A stretch of 64,000 nucleotides of DNA, from assembly GCF_019956555.1 (NCBI RefSeq), contig NZ_JAHBDQ010000011.1, forward strand, positions 1 to 64,000, written 5' to 3'. The translations under genes were made by a program, and so were the position numbers. Below the pieces are notes generated by a model. That model was not told the origin of the DNA and searched no databases. It was given only the letters and a program-made list of their open reading frames with translations. Below, one piece after another: positions 33,657-43,417 of the stretch. The stretch comes from Pseudomonas sp. A-RE-19. Lineage in GTDB: Bacteria; Pseudomonadota; Gammaproteobacteria; Pseudomonadales; Pseudomonadaceae. How positions within the stretch are numbered: position 1 is the stretch's first letter; every line of letters starts with the position of its first letter.

Positions 33657-33750
33657 TGCCCGTAAGAAACGCGCTGTTCGTACAAGCTTCCCTGCGGTTC
33701 ATGCCGTCACTATATGAGCGGGATTGTTGGTAGTATTTTTCTATTGATGT

Positions 33751-33772
33751 CTGCAAATTAATGAATTTGTAG
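33751..33772. promoter_or_regulatory. Dyad upstream of katA, possible operator
   Basis: CTGCAAATT and AATTTGTAG form an imperfect inverted repeat (8 of 9 positions) with a 4-bp centre, about 78 bp before the katA start in an AT-rich stretch. It may be a regulator site such as one for an oxidative-stress regulator. It does not match the full four-part OxyR motif that I know. No convincing -35/-10 pair was fixed. Confidence 0.3.
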
Positions 33773-33849
33773 GTGTCATGAATGATGGTCAATACTCCCT
33801 CCCACGCCGATTAGCCGGCAGCTCCAAAACTGACAAAGGATGAGATCGC

Positions 33850-35298
33850 ATGAGCCAGAACAACACGCTTACGACCGCCAGTGGCGCTCCTGTCGCCGAC
33901 AACCAGAATTCCCGCTCTGCCGGCCCTCGTGGCCCTTTGCTGCTCGACGATTTCCACCTGATCGAGAAGCTTGCTCATTTCAACCGTGAAAACATCCCTG
34001 AGCGTCGTGTACACGCCAAAGGCTCGGGTGCTTACGGTACGTTCACCGTGACTCGCGACATCTCCGAATACACCAGCGCCAAGCTGTTCGAGTCCGTTGG
34101 TAAGCAAACCCCGACCTTCCTGCGATTCTCCACCGTGGGCGGCGAACGCGGTTCGGCTGACACCGAGCGTGATCCACGCGGTTTTGCCCTGAAGTTCTAC
34201 ACCGAGGAAGGCAACTGGGACATCGTCGGTAACAATACGCCGGTGTTCTTCATCCGTGATCCGCTGAAATTCCCTGACTTTATCCATACCCAAAAGCGCC
34301 TGCCGCAAAGCAACCTGAAAAGCGCGCAGATGATGTGGGATTTCTGGTCGCATTCGCCTGAGGCGTTGCACCAGGTCACTATCCTGTTCTCCGACCGCGG
34401 CATTCCCGACGGTTATCGCCACATGCACGGCTTCGGTAGCCACACCTACAGCCTGATCAACGCCAATGGCGAGCGTCACTGGGTGAAGTGGCACTACAAA
34501 ACCAAACAGGGGATCAAGAACCTCGCTCCGGCAGAAGCGGCGCGGTTGGCGGGTACCGATCCGGATTACGCACAACGTGACCTGTTCGGCGCCATTGAGC
34601 GCGGAGACTTCCCGAAATGGAGTGTCAACATCCAGGTCATGTCCGAGGCCCAGGCCGCCGATCACTACGAGAACCCGTTCGACGTTACCAAAACCTGGTC
34701 GCAGAAAGAGTTTCCGTTGATCGAGGTGGGCGAGTTGGAGCTCAACCGCAATCCGCTGAACTACTTCGCTGAAGTCGAGCAAGCTGCGTTCGGTCCGAGC
34801 AACATGGTCCCGGGTGTCGGTCTGTCACCTGATCGCATGCTACAAGGTCGCGTGTTCGCTTACGCCGATGCCCATCGCTACCGTGTGGGCACCAATCACC
34901 AGCAATTGCCGGTGAATGCGCCTCGTAGTCCGGTCAACACCTACCAGCGCGACGGCTCCATGGCATTTGGCGTTAATGGTGGTTCAGCGCCGAACTACGA
35001 GCCGAACAGCTACGTGGAGTCACCGAAACAGGCGCCGCGTTACGCGGAACCAGCTTTGGCCTTGAGCGGCGCCGCCGATCGTTACGATCATCGCGAAGAT
35101 ACCGACTATTACAGCCATGCCGGTGCGCTGTTCCGCCTGATGAGCGATGAGCAGAAAGCCCTGCTGATCAACAATATTGCCGGTGCCATGGCCGGGGTTT
35201 CCGATGACGTGATTGACCGTCAACTGCAACACTTCTTCAGGGCTGACCCAGCGTATGGAGAAGGAATTGCAAAGGCGTTGGGCGTACAGCTTAGCTAA
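33850..35298 (+). CDS. katA: Catalase (monofunctional, heme)
   Basis: Breaks down hydrogen peroxide to water and oxygen. The 482-residue size fits the small-subunit (clade 3) catalases. The distal His55 lies in [13 protein letters not shown], the catalytic Asn128 in [11 protein letters not shown], and the heme-ligand Tyr338 in the signature RVFAYAD. No signal peptide is seen, so it should be cytoplasmic. The bacterioferritin-type gene 155 nt downstream is the same neighbour as katA-bfrA in P. aeruginosa, which supports the name. The gene has its own terminator. Confidence 0.93.
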   Translation: MSQNNTLTTASGAPVADNQNSRSAGPRGPLLLDDFHLIEKLAHFNRENIPERRVHAKGSGAYGTFTVTRDISEYTSAKLFESVGKQTPTFLRFSTVGGERGSADTERDPRGFALKFYTEEGNWDIVGNNTPVFFIRDPLKFPDFIHTQKRLPQSNLKSAQMMWDFWSHSPEALHQVTILFSDRGIPDGYRHMHGFGSHTYSLINANGERHWVKWHYKTKQGIKNLAPAEAARLAGTDPDYAQRDLFGAIERGDFPKWSVNIQVMSEAQAADHYENPFDVTKTWSQKEFPLIEVGELELNRNPLNYFAEVEQAAFGPSNMVPGVGLSPDRMLQGRVFAYADAHRYRVGTNHQQLPVNAPRSPVNTYQRDGSMAFGVNGGSAPNYEPNSYVESPKQAPRYAEPALALSGAADRYDHREDTDYYSHAGALFRLMSDEQKALLINNIAGAMAGVSDDVIDRQLQHFFRADPAYGEGIAKALGVQLS

Positions 35299-35315
35299 GT
35301 CTAAACGATAAGCAG

Positions 35316-35341
35316 AACCGCCCTCATTTGGGCGGTTTTTG
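35316..35341 (+). terminator. Terminator after katA
   Basis: GAACCGCCC and GGGCGGTTTTT form a stem around a TCATTT loop followed by Ts, 17 nt after the katA stop. Confidence 0.92.
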
Positions 35342-35453
35342 CGTTATTTAAACCTCTTTTCTCAGAAATTCTGCACTTGTATTGCGTCGGGAGAGTGACC
35401 TTCGGGTCAGGTTGGTTCAAACTACAGACTTTCAAGCAGGGAGATGTAGGGCG

Positions 35454-35918
35454 ATGCAAGGTCACCCAGACGTAATCGATTACCTCAACACATTGCTGAC
35501 CGGTGAGCTGGCAGCCCGTGATCAGTATTTCATCCATTCGCGGATGTACGAGGACTGGGGGTTCACCGAGCTCTACGAACGTATCAACCACGAGATGGAA
35601 GAAGAGGCTCAGCACGCTGATGCCCTGATGCGCCGCATCCTCATGCTTGAAGGTACTCCGCGCATGCGTCCGGATGACCTGGATGTCGGTACCACCGTGC
35701 CTGACATGCTCGCCGCCGACCTGCGTCTGGAATACAAAGTTCGCGCAGCTCTCTGCAAAGGCATCGAGCTCTGCGAGTTGCACAAGGATTACGTCAGTCG
35801 CGAGATCCTGCGTATTCAGCTGGCCGATACCGAAGAAGATCACACCTACTGGCTCGAGAAGCAGCTGGGTCTGATCAAACTGATTGGTCTGGAAAACTAT
35901 CTGCAATCGCAGTTCTGA
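35454..35918 (+). CDS. bfrA: Bacterioferritin-family ferritin (FtnA/BfrA type)
   Basis: A 24-mer iron-storage protein of the bacterioferritin family. The true start is the ATG at 35454 ([20 protein letters not shown]), although the frame is open 72 nt further upstream. The 154-residue product has ferroxidase ligands at about Glu18, Glu51, His54, Glu93, Glu127 and His130. At position 52, where BfrB-type proteins have the heme-ligand Met, this protein has Ala (EEEAQHAD). It therefore resembles P. aeruginosa PA4235, named bfrA in annotation but later shown to be a ferritin (FtnA). Its position after katA suggests a link with peroxide and iron handling. Confidence 0.88.
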   Translation: MQGHPDVIDYLNTLLTGELAARDQYFIHSRMYEDWGFTELYERINHEMEEEAQHADALMRRILMLEGTPRMRPDDLDVGTTVPDMLAADLRLEYKVRAALCKGIELCELHKDYVSREILRIQLADTEEDHTYWLEKQLGLIKLIGLENYLQSQF

Positions 35919-35924
35919 TGCTGT

Positions 35925-36013
35925 TGTAGGAGCGAGGCTTGCCCGCGAAGGGATCGCCGCGGTGCATCAGCCAGACCGAGGTGAGGCCTTCGCGGGCAAG
36001 CCTCGCTCCTACA
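35925..36013. repeat. REP doublet (REPIN), TGTAGGAGCGAGG variant
   Basis: Two REP arms in inverted order, TGTAGGAGCGAGGCTTGCCC with GCGAAG and its reverse complement, are separated by about 37 nt. It lies just after the bfrA stop and before the shared terminator. The same variant occurs at 59625-59714. Confidence 0.9.
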
Positions 36014-36022
36014 GAAGCGCAT

Positions 36023-36065
36023 AAAAAAGCCCCTGTCACCGATGAAGTGACAGGGGCTTTTTTGT
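36023..36065. terminator. Bidirectional terminator between bfrA and uvrA
   Basis: AAAAAAGCCCCTGTCA and TGACAGGGGCTTTTTT form a long stem with A and T tails on both sides. It can end transcription of bfrA (+) and uvrA (-), which converge here. Confidence 0.93.
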
Positions 36066-36074
36066 GGGCCTGAT

Positions 36075-38909
36075 TCAGGCCTTGTCGCGAGCCAGTAGAG
36101 GTTTCAGGTAGAAGCCGGTGTGAGACTGCTTCATCTCCGATACTTCTTCTGGTGTCCCGACGGCAATGATCTGGCCGCCCTTGGACCCACCTTCCGGCCC
36201 CAGGTCCACCAACCAGTCGGCGGTCTTGATCACGTCCAGGTTGTGCTCGATCACCACCACGGTGTTGCCGTGATCGCGCAGACGATGCAAAACATCGAGC
36301 AGTTGCTGGATATCCGCGAAGTGCAGGCCGGTGGTCGGCTCATCGAGGATGTACAGGGTCTTGCCGGTATCACGCTTGGACAGCTCGCGGGACAGTTTCA
36401 CCCGTTGGGCTTCACCACCCGACAGCGTCGTCGCCGATTGCCCCAGCTTGATGTAGGAAAGGCCTACGTCCATCAATGTCTGAAGCTTGCGCGCCAAGGC
36501 AGGAACGGCGTCGAAGAACACCCGGGCTTCCTCGATGGTCATCTCGAGGGTTTCGTGGATGCTCTTGCCCTTGTACTTGATCTCCAGCGTCTCGCGGTTG
36601 TAACGCTTGCTCTTGCAGACATCGCACGGGACATAGATGTCCGGCAGGAAGTGCATTTCCACCTTGATCAGGCCATCGCCCTGACAGGCTTCGCAACGTC
36701 CACCTTTCACGTTGAAGGAGAAACGCCCCGGCCCGTAGCCGCGAGAGCGGGATTCCGGCACACCGGCGAACAACTCGCGGATCGGCGTGAACAGCCCGGT
36801 GTAGGTCGCCGGGTTGGAGCGCGGTGTGCGACCAATCGGGCTCTGGTCGATGTCGACGACCTTGTCCAGATGCTCCAGACCTTTGATGTTGTCGTGAGCC
36901 GCCGCTTCAAGCGTTGTCGCGCCGTTGAGTGCGGTAGCGCTCAGAGGGAACAGCGTGTTGTTGATCAGCGTCGATTTGCCTGAACCGGACACACCGGTCA
37001 CACAGGTCAGCAGACCGATCGGAATCTCAAGGTCGACATTGCGCAAATTGTTGCCGCGAGCGCCCTTGAGCGACAGCGACAACTTCTTGTTACGCGGCGT
37101 GCGCTTGGCTGGCACTGCGATCTTCACCCGGCCCGACAAATACTTGCCAGTCAGCGAATCAGGGTGAGCCATCACTTCGGCCGGCGTCCCTTCGGCAACG
37201 ATATGTCCGCCGTGCACACCGGCGCCCGGGCCGATATCCACCACATAGTCGGCCAGACGAATCGCATCTTCATCGTGCTCAACCACGATCACCGTGTTGC
37301 CGATGTCCCGCAGGTGCTTGAGGGTGCCCAGCAACCGGTCGTTGTCCCGTTGATGCAGACCGATTGACGGTTCATCGAGGATGTACAGAACCCCCACCAG
37401 ACCGGCGCCAATCTGACTGGCCAGGCGAATCCGCTGGGCTTCACCGCCGGATAGCGTGTCGGCACTGCGATCCAGCGACAAGTAGTCCAGGCCAACGTTG
37501 ACCAGAAACTGCAGCCGCTCGCGGATTTCCTTGAGGATCTTGTCGGCAATCTCGCCACGGCGGCCGGTCAGTTTCAGCACGCCGAAATACTCACAGGCGT
37601 CGCCGATTGGCAGATTGGTCACCGCCGGCAAGGTCTTCTCGCCAACCCACACGTGCCGCGCCTCGCGACGCAGACGGGTGCCGCGGCAATCCGGGCAGGG
37701 TTGGGTGCTGAGGAACTTGGCCAGTTCTTCACGGACCGAAGCCGACTCGGTTTCGCGGTAGCGGCGTTCCAGGTTCGGCACGATGCCTTCGAACGGGTGC
37801 GAACGTTTGACGATGTCGCCACGGTCGTTCAGGTATTTGAAGTCGACGTTCTGCGAGCCGCTGCCATGCAGGATGAATTTCTGCTGATCGGCCGGCAGTT
37901 CGTTGAATGGCACTTCAAGACTGAATTTGTAGTGCGAGGCCAGCGAGCCAAGCATCTGGAAGTAATAGACGTTGCGCCGGTCCCAGCCGCGAATCGCGCC
38001 TTCGGCCAGGGTCAGTTCACCGTTCACCAATCGCTTGATGTCGAAAAACTGTTTAACCCCCAGGCCATCGCAGGTTGGGCAGGCACCGGCCGGGTTGTTG
38101 AAGGAAAACAGCTTGGGTTCCAGCTCGCTGATGGCATGGCCGCAGATCGGGCAGGCGAAGCGGGCGGAGAAGATGATTTCTTCGCCGGGCTCATCATCCA
38201 TAGGCGCCACAAGAGCGATACCGTCTGCCAGTTTCAGCGCGGTCTCGAACGATTCGGCCAAGCGCTGTTGCAGATCGGCGCGGACCTTGAAGCGGTCGAC
38301 CACGACGTCGATCGAGTGCTTCTTCTGTTTATCCAGCTTCGGCAACTCGTCCAGCTCGCACAACCTGCCGTTGACCCGGGCCCGCACAAACCCCTGGGCG
38401 CGCAGTTCTTCGAAGACGGAGAGGTGCTCGCCCTTGCGCTCGCGGATCACCGGAGCCAGCAGCATCAGTTTGCTGCCCTCCGGTTGTGCCAGCACCAGGT
38501 CGACCATCTGGCTGACGGTCTGGGCTTCCAGCGGAATGTCGTGGTCCGGGCAGCGCGGAATACCGACGCGAGCATAGAGCAGGCGCAGGTAGTCGTAGAT
38601 TTCGGTAATGGTGCCAACCGTCGAACGCGGGTTGTGCGAGGTCGACTTCTGTTCGATGGAGATCGCTGGCGACAGACCTTCGATGGTGTCGACATCAGGT
38701 TTTTCCATCATCGACAGGAACTGCCGGGCGTAGGCCGACAGCGATTCGACATAGCGCCGCTGACCTTCGGCGTACAGCGTGTCGAAGGCCAGGGACGACT
38801 TGCCGGATCCGGACAGGCCGGTGATGACGATCAGTTTGTCCCGCGGCAGGGTCAGGTCGATGTTCTTCAGGTTGTGGGTTCGGGCCCCACGAATCAGGAT
38901 CTTGTCCAA
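36075..38909 (-). CDS. uvrA: Excinuclease ABC subunit A
   Basis: UvrA recognises DNA damage and loads UvrB in nucleotide excision repair. The 944-residue product has two ABC ATPase modules with Walker A motifs GLSGSGKSS and GVSGSGKST, two LSGGEAQR signatures, and zinc fingers (CPICGH...[14 protein letters not shown]...CDVC). The start is assigned to the TTG at 38909, which gives [20 protein letters not shown], the family start, and the usual length of about 945. The ATG at 38981 would add 24 unconserved residues. The gene diverges from the MFS gene. No clear LexA box was recognised between them. Confidence 0.96.
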   Translation of the reverse strand: MDKILIRGARTHNLKNIDLTLPRDKLIVITGLSGSGKSSLAFDTLYAEGQRRYVESLSAYARQFLSMMEKPDVDTIEGLSPAISIEQKSTSHNPRSTVGTITEIYDYLRLLYARVGIPRCPDHDIPLEAQTVSQMVDLVLAQPEGSKLMLLAPVIRERKGEHLSVFEELRAQGFVRARVNGRLCELDELPKLDKQKKHSIDVVVDRFKVRADLQQRLAESFETALKLADGIALVAPMDDEPGEEIIFSARFACPICGHAISELEPKLFSFNNPAGACPTCDGLGVKQFFDIKRLVNGELTLAEGAIRGWDRRNVYYFQMLGSLASHYKFSLEVPFNELPADQQKFILHGSGSQNVDFKYLNDRGDIVKRSHPFEGIVPNLERRYRETESASVREELAKFLSTQPCPDCRGTRLRREARHVWVGEKTLPAVTNLPIGDACEYFGVLKLTGRRGEIADKILKEIRERLQFLVNVGLDYLSLDRSADTLSGGEAQRIRLASQIGAGLVGVLYILDEPSIGLHQRDNDRLLGTLKHLRDIGNTVIVVEHDEDAIRLADYVVDIGPGAGVHGGHIVAEGTPAEVMAHPDSLTGKYLSGRVKIAVPAKRTPRNKKLSLSLKGARGNNLRNVDLEIPIGLLTCVTGVSGSGKSTLINNTLFPLSATALNGATTLEAAAHDNIKGLEHLDKVVDIDQSPIGRTPRSNPATYTGLFTPIRELFAGVPESRSRGYGPGRFSFNVKGGRCEACQGDGLIKVEMHFLPDIYVPCDVCKSKRYNRETLEIKYKGKSIHETLEMTIEEARVFFDAVPALARKLQTLMDVGLSYIKLGQSATTLSGGEAQRVKLSRELSKRDTGKTLYILDEPTTGLHFADIQQLLDVLHRLRDHGNTVVVIEHNLDVIKTADWLVDLGPEGGSKGGQIIAVGTPEEVSEMKQSHTGFYLKPLLARDKA

Positions 38910-39100
38910 AGTGGCCTCGCTCGGCGGGCGTCGAAAACGTAGGAGTATACGGCCAAATACTGGATGGATGCACACTATCAAATGAGAGGGCCGCAGCCTT
39001 ACATGAAGAGTCTGTCAGCAGAGCGCGTCATTGCGTCGCGATATACCCCGTCAATCGATGGGACTGGTAGAATCGCCGCCGGTTCACATGAGGTTTTTCC

Positions 39101-40498
39101 ATGCACGATCCCCACAGCGAACGCATGAGTGGCAGTGAGACCCGCGCAGCAAGCGGTCTGGCCCTGGTGTTCGCCTTCCGTATGCTTGGCATGTTCATGG
39201 TGTTGCCGGTTCTGGCGACCTATGGGATGGACCTGGCAGGAGCGACCCCGGCCCTCATCGGGTTGGCGATTGGCGCTTACGGCCTGACCCAGGCGATTTT
39301 TCAGATTCCTTTCGGCTTCATTTCCGACCGCATTGGTCGCCGTCCGGTGATTTACCTGGGGCTGATCGTCTTCGCCCTCGGGAGTCTGCTGGCGGCCAAT
39401 GCCGATTCGATCTGGGGCGTCATTGCCGGACGCATCCTGCAGGGCGCCGGGGCGATTTCCGCGGCGGTCATGGCGTTATTGTCAGACCTGACCCGGGAGC
39501 AGCATCGGACCAAGGCCATGGCCATGATCGGCATGACGATCGGCCTGTCGTTCGCGGTCGCCATGGTGGTCGGGCCGTTGCTGACCCGCGCCTTCGGTTT
39601 GTCCGGGCTGTTCCTCGCCACCGGCGGCATGGCGTTGTTCGGCATCGTCATTGTGATGTTCATGGTGCCGCGCGCAACCGGGCCGTTGCAGCACCGTGAG
39701 TCCGGCGTCGCCCGTCAGGCGCTGATCCCGACGCTCAAGCACCCGGACCTGCTGCGCCTGGACCTGGGTATTTTTGTGTTGCACGCGATGTTGATGTCGA
39801 GCTTCGTTGCGTTGCCGCTGGCCCTGGTCGAAAAAGCCGGGCTGCCCAAAGAACAGCATTGGTGGGTGTACCTGGCCGCGCTGCTGATCTCCTTCTTCGC
39901 CATGATCCCGTTCATTATCTATGGCGAGAAGAAACGCAAAATGAAACGAGTTTTATTGGGCGCGGTGCTGACGCTGATGCTCACTGAGCTATTCTTCTGG
40001 CAGTTCGGCGATAGCTTGCGGGCTCTGGTGATCGGGACGGTGGTGTTCTTTACCGCGTTCAACTTGCTGGAAGCTTCGTTGCCATCGCTGATCAGCAAGG
40101 TTTCACCGGCGGGCGGCAAGGGCACGGCGATGGGGGTTTATTCCACCAGTCAGTTCCTCGGTTCGGCACTGGGCGGGATCCTCGGCGGCTGGATGTTCCA
40201 GCACGGCGGTTTGTCGGTTGTCTTCCTCGGATGCGCCGGCCTGGCTGCCCTCTGGCTGGCCTTTGCTGTTACCATGCGCGAACCACCTTACGTGACGAGC
40301 CTGCGCTTGCCGTTGTCGCCTGAGGCGATCCGCGAAGCGGGTCTGGTCGAGCGCCTGATGGCCGTTGTAGGGGTAACAGATGCAGTGATCGTCGCGGATG
40401 AGGCGGCGATTTACATCAAATTGGACACCGAACTATTGGATCGCACCACCCTTGAGCGCCTGGTGAACAACCCGGCCGAGGCAGCGTGCGAAGCCTAG
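39101..40498 (+). CDS. MFS transporter, YajR-like, with C-terminal ferredoxin-like domain
   Basis: A 465-residue major facilitator with 12 predicted membrane segments. The loop 2-3 motif FISDRIGRRPVIYLGL (motif A) and the segment after it resemble drug exporters. Residues from about 395 to the end (LVERLMAVVGVTDAVIVADE and following) look like the small cytosolic YAM/HMA-type domain of E. coli YajR. The substrate is unknown. It is divergent from uvrA and lies 9 nt before ssb, so the two + strand genes are probably co-transcribed. The same uvrA-MFS-ssb order is found in P. aeruginosa. Confidence 0.88.
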   Translation: MHDPHSERMSGSETRAASGLALVFAFRMLGMFMVLPVLATYGMDLAGATPALIGLAIGAYGLTQAIFQIPFGFISDRIGRRPVIYLGLIVFALGSLLAANADSIWGVIAGRILQGAGAISAAVMALLSDLTREQHRTKAMAMIGMTIGLSFAVAMVVGPLLTRAFGLSGLFLATGGMALFGIVIVMFMVPRATGPLQHRESGVARQALIPTLKHPDLLRLDLGIFVLHAMLMSSFVALPLALVEKAGLPKEQHWWVYLAALLISFFAMIPFIIYGEKKRKMKRVLLGAVLTLMLTELFFWQFGDSLRALVIGTVVFFTAFNLLEASLPSLISKVSPAGGKGTAMGVYSTSQFLGSALGGILGGWMFQHGGLSVVFLGCAGLAALWLAFAVTMREPPYVTSLRLPLSPEAIREAGLVERLMAVVGVTDAVIVADEAAIYIKLDTELLDRTTLERLVNNPAEAACEA

Positions 40499-40507
40499 GA
40501 GAACGTT

Positions 40508-41032
40508 ATGGCCCGTGGGGTTAACAAAGTCATATTGGTCGGCACTTGCGGCCAGGATCCCGAAGTTCGCTACTTGCCTAACGGTAACGCCGTGACCAAC
40601 CTGAGTCTGGCGACCAGCGAACAGTGGACCGACAAGCAAACCGGTCAGAAGGTCGAGAAGACCGAATGGCACCGTGTGTCGATGTTCGGCAAGGTTGCCG
40701 AAATTGCCGGCGAATACCTGCGCAAAGGTTCGCAGGTGTACATCGAAGGCAAGTTGCAGACCCGCGAGTGGGAAAAAGACGGTATCAAGCGTTACACCAC
40801 TGAAATCGTGGTCGACATGCAAGGCACCATGCAACTGCTGGGCGGCCGTCCACAACAGGGCGACCAACAAGGCGGGGGCAATAACTACCAGCAGTCCGCC
40901 CCGGCTCCACGCCAACAGGCTCCGCGTCCGCAGCAGTCGGCACCGCAACAGTCGCGTCCGGCTCCACAGCAGCAGGCCGCTCCTCAGCCGGCTCCGGATT
41001 TCGACAGCTTTGATGACGATATCCCGTTCTAA
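40508..41032 (+). CDS. ssb: Single-stranded DNA-binding protein
   Basis: SSB coats single-stranded DNA in replication, repair and recombination. The 174-residue protein has an OB fold (about 1-110: [20 protein letters not shown], then [20 protein letters not shown]), a glutamine- and proline-rich linker of about 55 residues and the acidic tip DDDIPF that binds partner proteins. It is followed by a strong terminator shared with the convergent ycaO-type gene. Confidence 0.97.
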   Translation: MARGVNKVILVGTCGQDPEVRYLPNGNAVTNLSLATSEQWTDKQTGQKVEKTEWHRVSMFGKVAEIAGEYLRKGSQVYIEGKLQTREWEKDGIKRYTTEIVVDMQGTMQLLGGRPQQGDQQGGGNNYQQSAPAPRQQAPRPQQSAPQQSRPAPQQQAAPQPAPDFDSFDDDIPF

Positions 41033-41055
41033 AAAGCAGCAATCCAGTCAGTAAT

Positions 41056-41095
41056 AAAAAAAGCGAAGCCAGAGTGATCTGGCTTCGCTTTTTTG
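41056..41095. terminator. Bidirectional terminator between ssb and the OsmC-YcaO gene
   Basis: AAAAAAAGCGAAGCCAG and CTGGCTTCGCTTTTTT form a long stem flanked by A and T runs, suitable for both convergent transcripts. Confidence 0.94.
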
Positions 41096-41104
41096 TGGGC
41101 GCTG

Positions 41105-43309
41105 TTAACTGAATAAAGTGGTCACGTTGGCCCGTGTCGAGTGCAGTTTCTTGTAGCTATCGATCAACCGCAGGTGCCTGTCGAGCCCCTCCAGTTTCAT
41201 GCTGGTCGGCGTCAAGCCATGGAAGCGCACGCTGCCGTTCACCGATCCGATCGCTGCATCCGTCCGCTCGTTGCCAAACATGCGGCGGAAATTGGCCTCG
41301 TAGTCTTCCAGCTCCAGGTCTTCGTCCAGTTCCATCTCCAGCACCACATTGACGGCCTGATAGAACAAGCCACGCTCAACCGTGTTGTCGTTGTACTGCA
41401 GGAACATTTCTACCGCTTCTTTCGCCTCTTCAAACCGCTGCAAGGCGAGATAAATCAGCAGCTTCAACTCCAGGATCGTCAGCTGACCCCAAGCCGTGTT
41501 GTCGTCAAATTCGATGCCGATCAAGGTGGTGATGTCGGTGTAGTCGTCCAGTTCACTTTCCACCAGACGCTCAACCAGCGCTTGCAGTTCTTCTTCGTCC
41601 AGGCGATGCAGGTTCAGGATATCGGCGCGGAAAAACAGCGCTTTGTTGGTGTTATCCCAGATCAGATCGTCCGCGGGATAGATTTCCGAATAGTTCGGCA
41701 CCAGGATGCGACACGCCTTCGCGCCGATATGCTCGTAGACCGCCATATACACTTCCTTGCCCATGCCTTCGAGAATGCCGAACAAGGTCGCGGCTTCCTC
41801 GGCATTCGAGTTTTCACCCTGGCCGGAGAAGTCCCATTCCACGAATTCGTAATCCGACTTGGAGCTGAAGAAGCGCCACGACACCACGCCGCTGGAGTCG
41901 ATAAAGTGCTCGACGAAGTTATTTGGCTCGGTCACTGCGTGACCTTCAAACGTCGGCTGGGGCAAGTCGTTGAGGCCTTCGAAGCTGCGGCCCTGGAGCA
42001 ATTCAGTCAGGCTGCGTTCCAGCGCCACTTCCAGGCTCGGATGCGCGCCGAACGAGGCGAACACACCGCCGGTACGCGGGTTCATCAACGTGACGCACAT
42101 CACCGGGAATTCACCACCCAGGGACGCATCTTTCACCAGCACGGGGAACCCTTGTTCTTCCAGCGCCTGAATGCCGGCCAGTATCCCGGGGTATTTCGCC
42201 AGCACGTTGGCCGGCACATCCGGCAGTGCGAATTCACCTTCGATGATTTCGCGTTTTACCGCACGCTCGAAGATCTCCGACAGGCACTGCACCTGGGCTT
42301 CGGCCAGCGTGTTACCGGCACTCATGCCGTTGCTCAGGAAAAGGTTTTCAATCAGGTTGGACGGGAAATACACCACCTCGCCGTCCGACTGGCGCACGTA
42401 CGGCAGCGAGCAGATGCCGCGCTCTTCATTGCCCGAGTTGGTATCGATCAGATGGGAGCCACGCAACTCGCCGTCGCGGTTGTAAATCTTCAGGCAGTAC
42501 TCGTCGAGAATTTCAGTTGGCAGTTCATCTTTTCGGCCAGGCTTGAACCAGCGTTCGTCCGGGTAGTGCACAAACGCCGCGTTGGCGATGTCTTCGCCCC
42601 AGAACTGGTCGTTGTAGAAGAAGTTGCAGTTGAGTCGCTCGATAAACTCGCCCAACGCCGACGCCAACGCGCCTTCCTTGGTCGCACCCTTGCCGTTGGT
42701 AAAGCACATCGGCGAGTGCGCATCGCGGATATGCAGCGACCACACATTGGGCACGATATTGCGCCAGGAGGCGATTTCAATCTTCATGCCCAGGTCCGCC
42801 AGAATGGCCGACATATTGGCGATGGTTTGCTCCAGCGGCAGATCCTTGCCCGCGATATAGGTGTGCGCCTCTGAGTTAGAAGCAGGCATCAGCAACGCCT
42901 GGGCATCGGCGTCGAGGTTTTCCACCTCTTCGATCACAAATTCAGGCCCGGCTTGCACCACTTTTTTCACGGTGCAACGGTCGATGGAACGTAGGATGCC
43001 CTGGCGGTCCTTGTCGGAGATGTCCGCAGGCAACTCGACCTGGATCTTGAAAATCTGGTTGTAGCGGTTTTCCGGGTCAACAATATTGTTCTGCGAGAGG
43101 CGGATGTTATCCGTGGGAATATTGCGGGTGCTGCAGTACAACTTCACAAAATACGCGGCACACAACGCCGACGAAGCCAGGAAGTAGTCGAATGGACCCG
43201 GTGCCGAGCCATCGCCCTTGTAGCGGATAGGTTGATCGGCCACCACCGTGAAGTCATCGAACTTGGCTTCAAGCCGAAGGTTGTCGAGAAAGTTGACCTT
43301 GATTTCCAT
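41105..43309 (-). CDS. OsmC domain / YcaO domain fusion protein
   Basis: A 734-residue two-domain protein. Residues 1 to about 145 are an OsmC-like domain with the paired cysteines Cys50 (ASSALCAAYF) and Cys112 (IDRCTVKKV) expected in organic hydroperoxide reductases. From about 150 to the end it aligns by eye with E. coli YcaO: IASWRNIVPNVWSLHIRDAH, CFTNGKGATKEGALASALGE, GNEERGICSLPYVRQSDGEV, LEVALERSLTELLQGRSFEG. E. coli YcaO supports RimO-dependent beta-methylthiolation of S12. The PxPxP tail of azoline-forming YcaO enzymes is absent. The gene stands alone behind the yjf-like cluster with a 108-nt gap. Its own promoter is likely but not identified. Confidence 0.9.
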   Translation of the reverse strand: MEIKVNFLDNLRLEAKFDDFTVVADQPIRYKGDGSAPGPFDYFLASSALCAAYFVKLYCSTRNIPTDNIRLSQNNIVDPENRYNQIFKIQVELPADISDKDRQGILRSIDRCTVKKVVQAGPEFVIEEVENLDADAQALLMPASNSEAHTYIAGKDLPLEQTIANMSAILADLGMKIEIASWRNIVPNVWSLHIRDAHSPMCFTNGKGATKEGALASALGEFIERLNCNFFYNDQFWGEDIANAAFVHYPDERWFKPGRKDELPTEILDEYCLKIYNRDGELRGSHLIDTNSGNEERGICSLPYVRQSDGEVVYFPSNLIENLFLSNGMSAGNTLAEAQVQCLSEIFERAVKREIIEGEFALPDVPANVLAKYPGILAGIQALEEQGFPVLVKDASLGGEFPVMCVTLMNPRTGGVFASFGAHPSLEVALERSLTELLQGRSFEGLNDLPQPTFEGHAVTEPNNFVEHFIDSSGVVSWRFFSSKSDYEFVEWDFSGQGENSNAEEAATLFGILEGMGKEVYMAVYEHIGAKACRILVPNYSEIYPADDLIWDNTNKALFFRADILNLHRLDEEELQALVERLVESELDDYTDITTLIGIEFDDNTAWGQLTILELKLLIYLALQRFEEAKEAVEMFLQYNDNTVERGLFYQAVNVVLEMELDEDLELEDYEANFRRMFGNERTDAAIGSVNGSVRFHGLTPTSMKLEGLDRHLRLIDSYKKLHSTRANVTTLFS

Positions 43310-43417
43310 GGGGGATTACCAGAATAACGGGCTAGACGATTTGGCCGCCATTATCCGGTATTTCAGCCGTAAGTCTTGCGGGCGTCTTACGATATGTCCA
43401 CACCGGCGATGGATGGG

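Noticed and set aside
38910-38981. N-terminal extension of UvrA from an ATG at 38981
   Set aside because: The extra 24 residues are not part of the family, while the TTG at 38909 gives the standard start and length.
38910-39100. A LexA/SOS box between uvrA and the MFS gene
   Set aside because: I looked for CTG-N10-CAG-type palindromes on both strands and found no convincing match, so none is reported.
41141-42874. A 577-codon open frame antisense to the OsmC-YcaO gene
   Set aside because: The - strand frame has clear OsmC and YcaO motifs; the + strand product is glutamine- and histidine-rich and resembles nothing.
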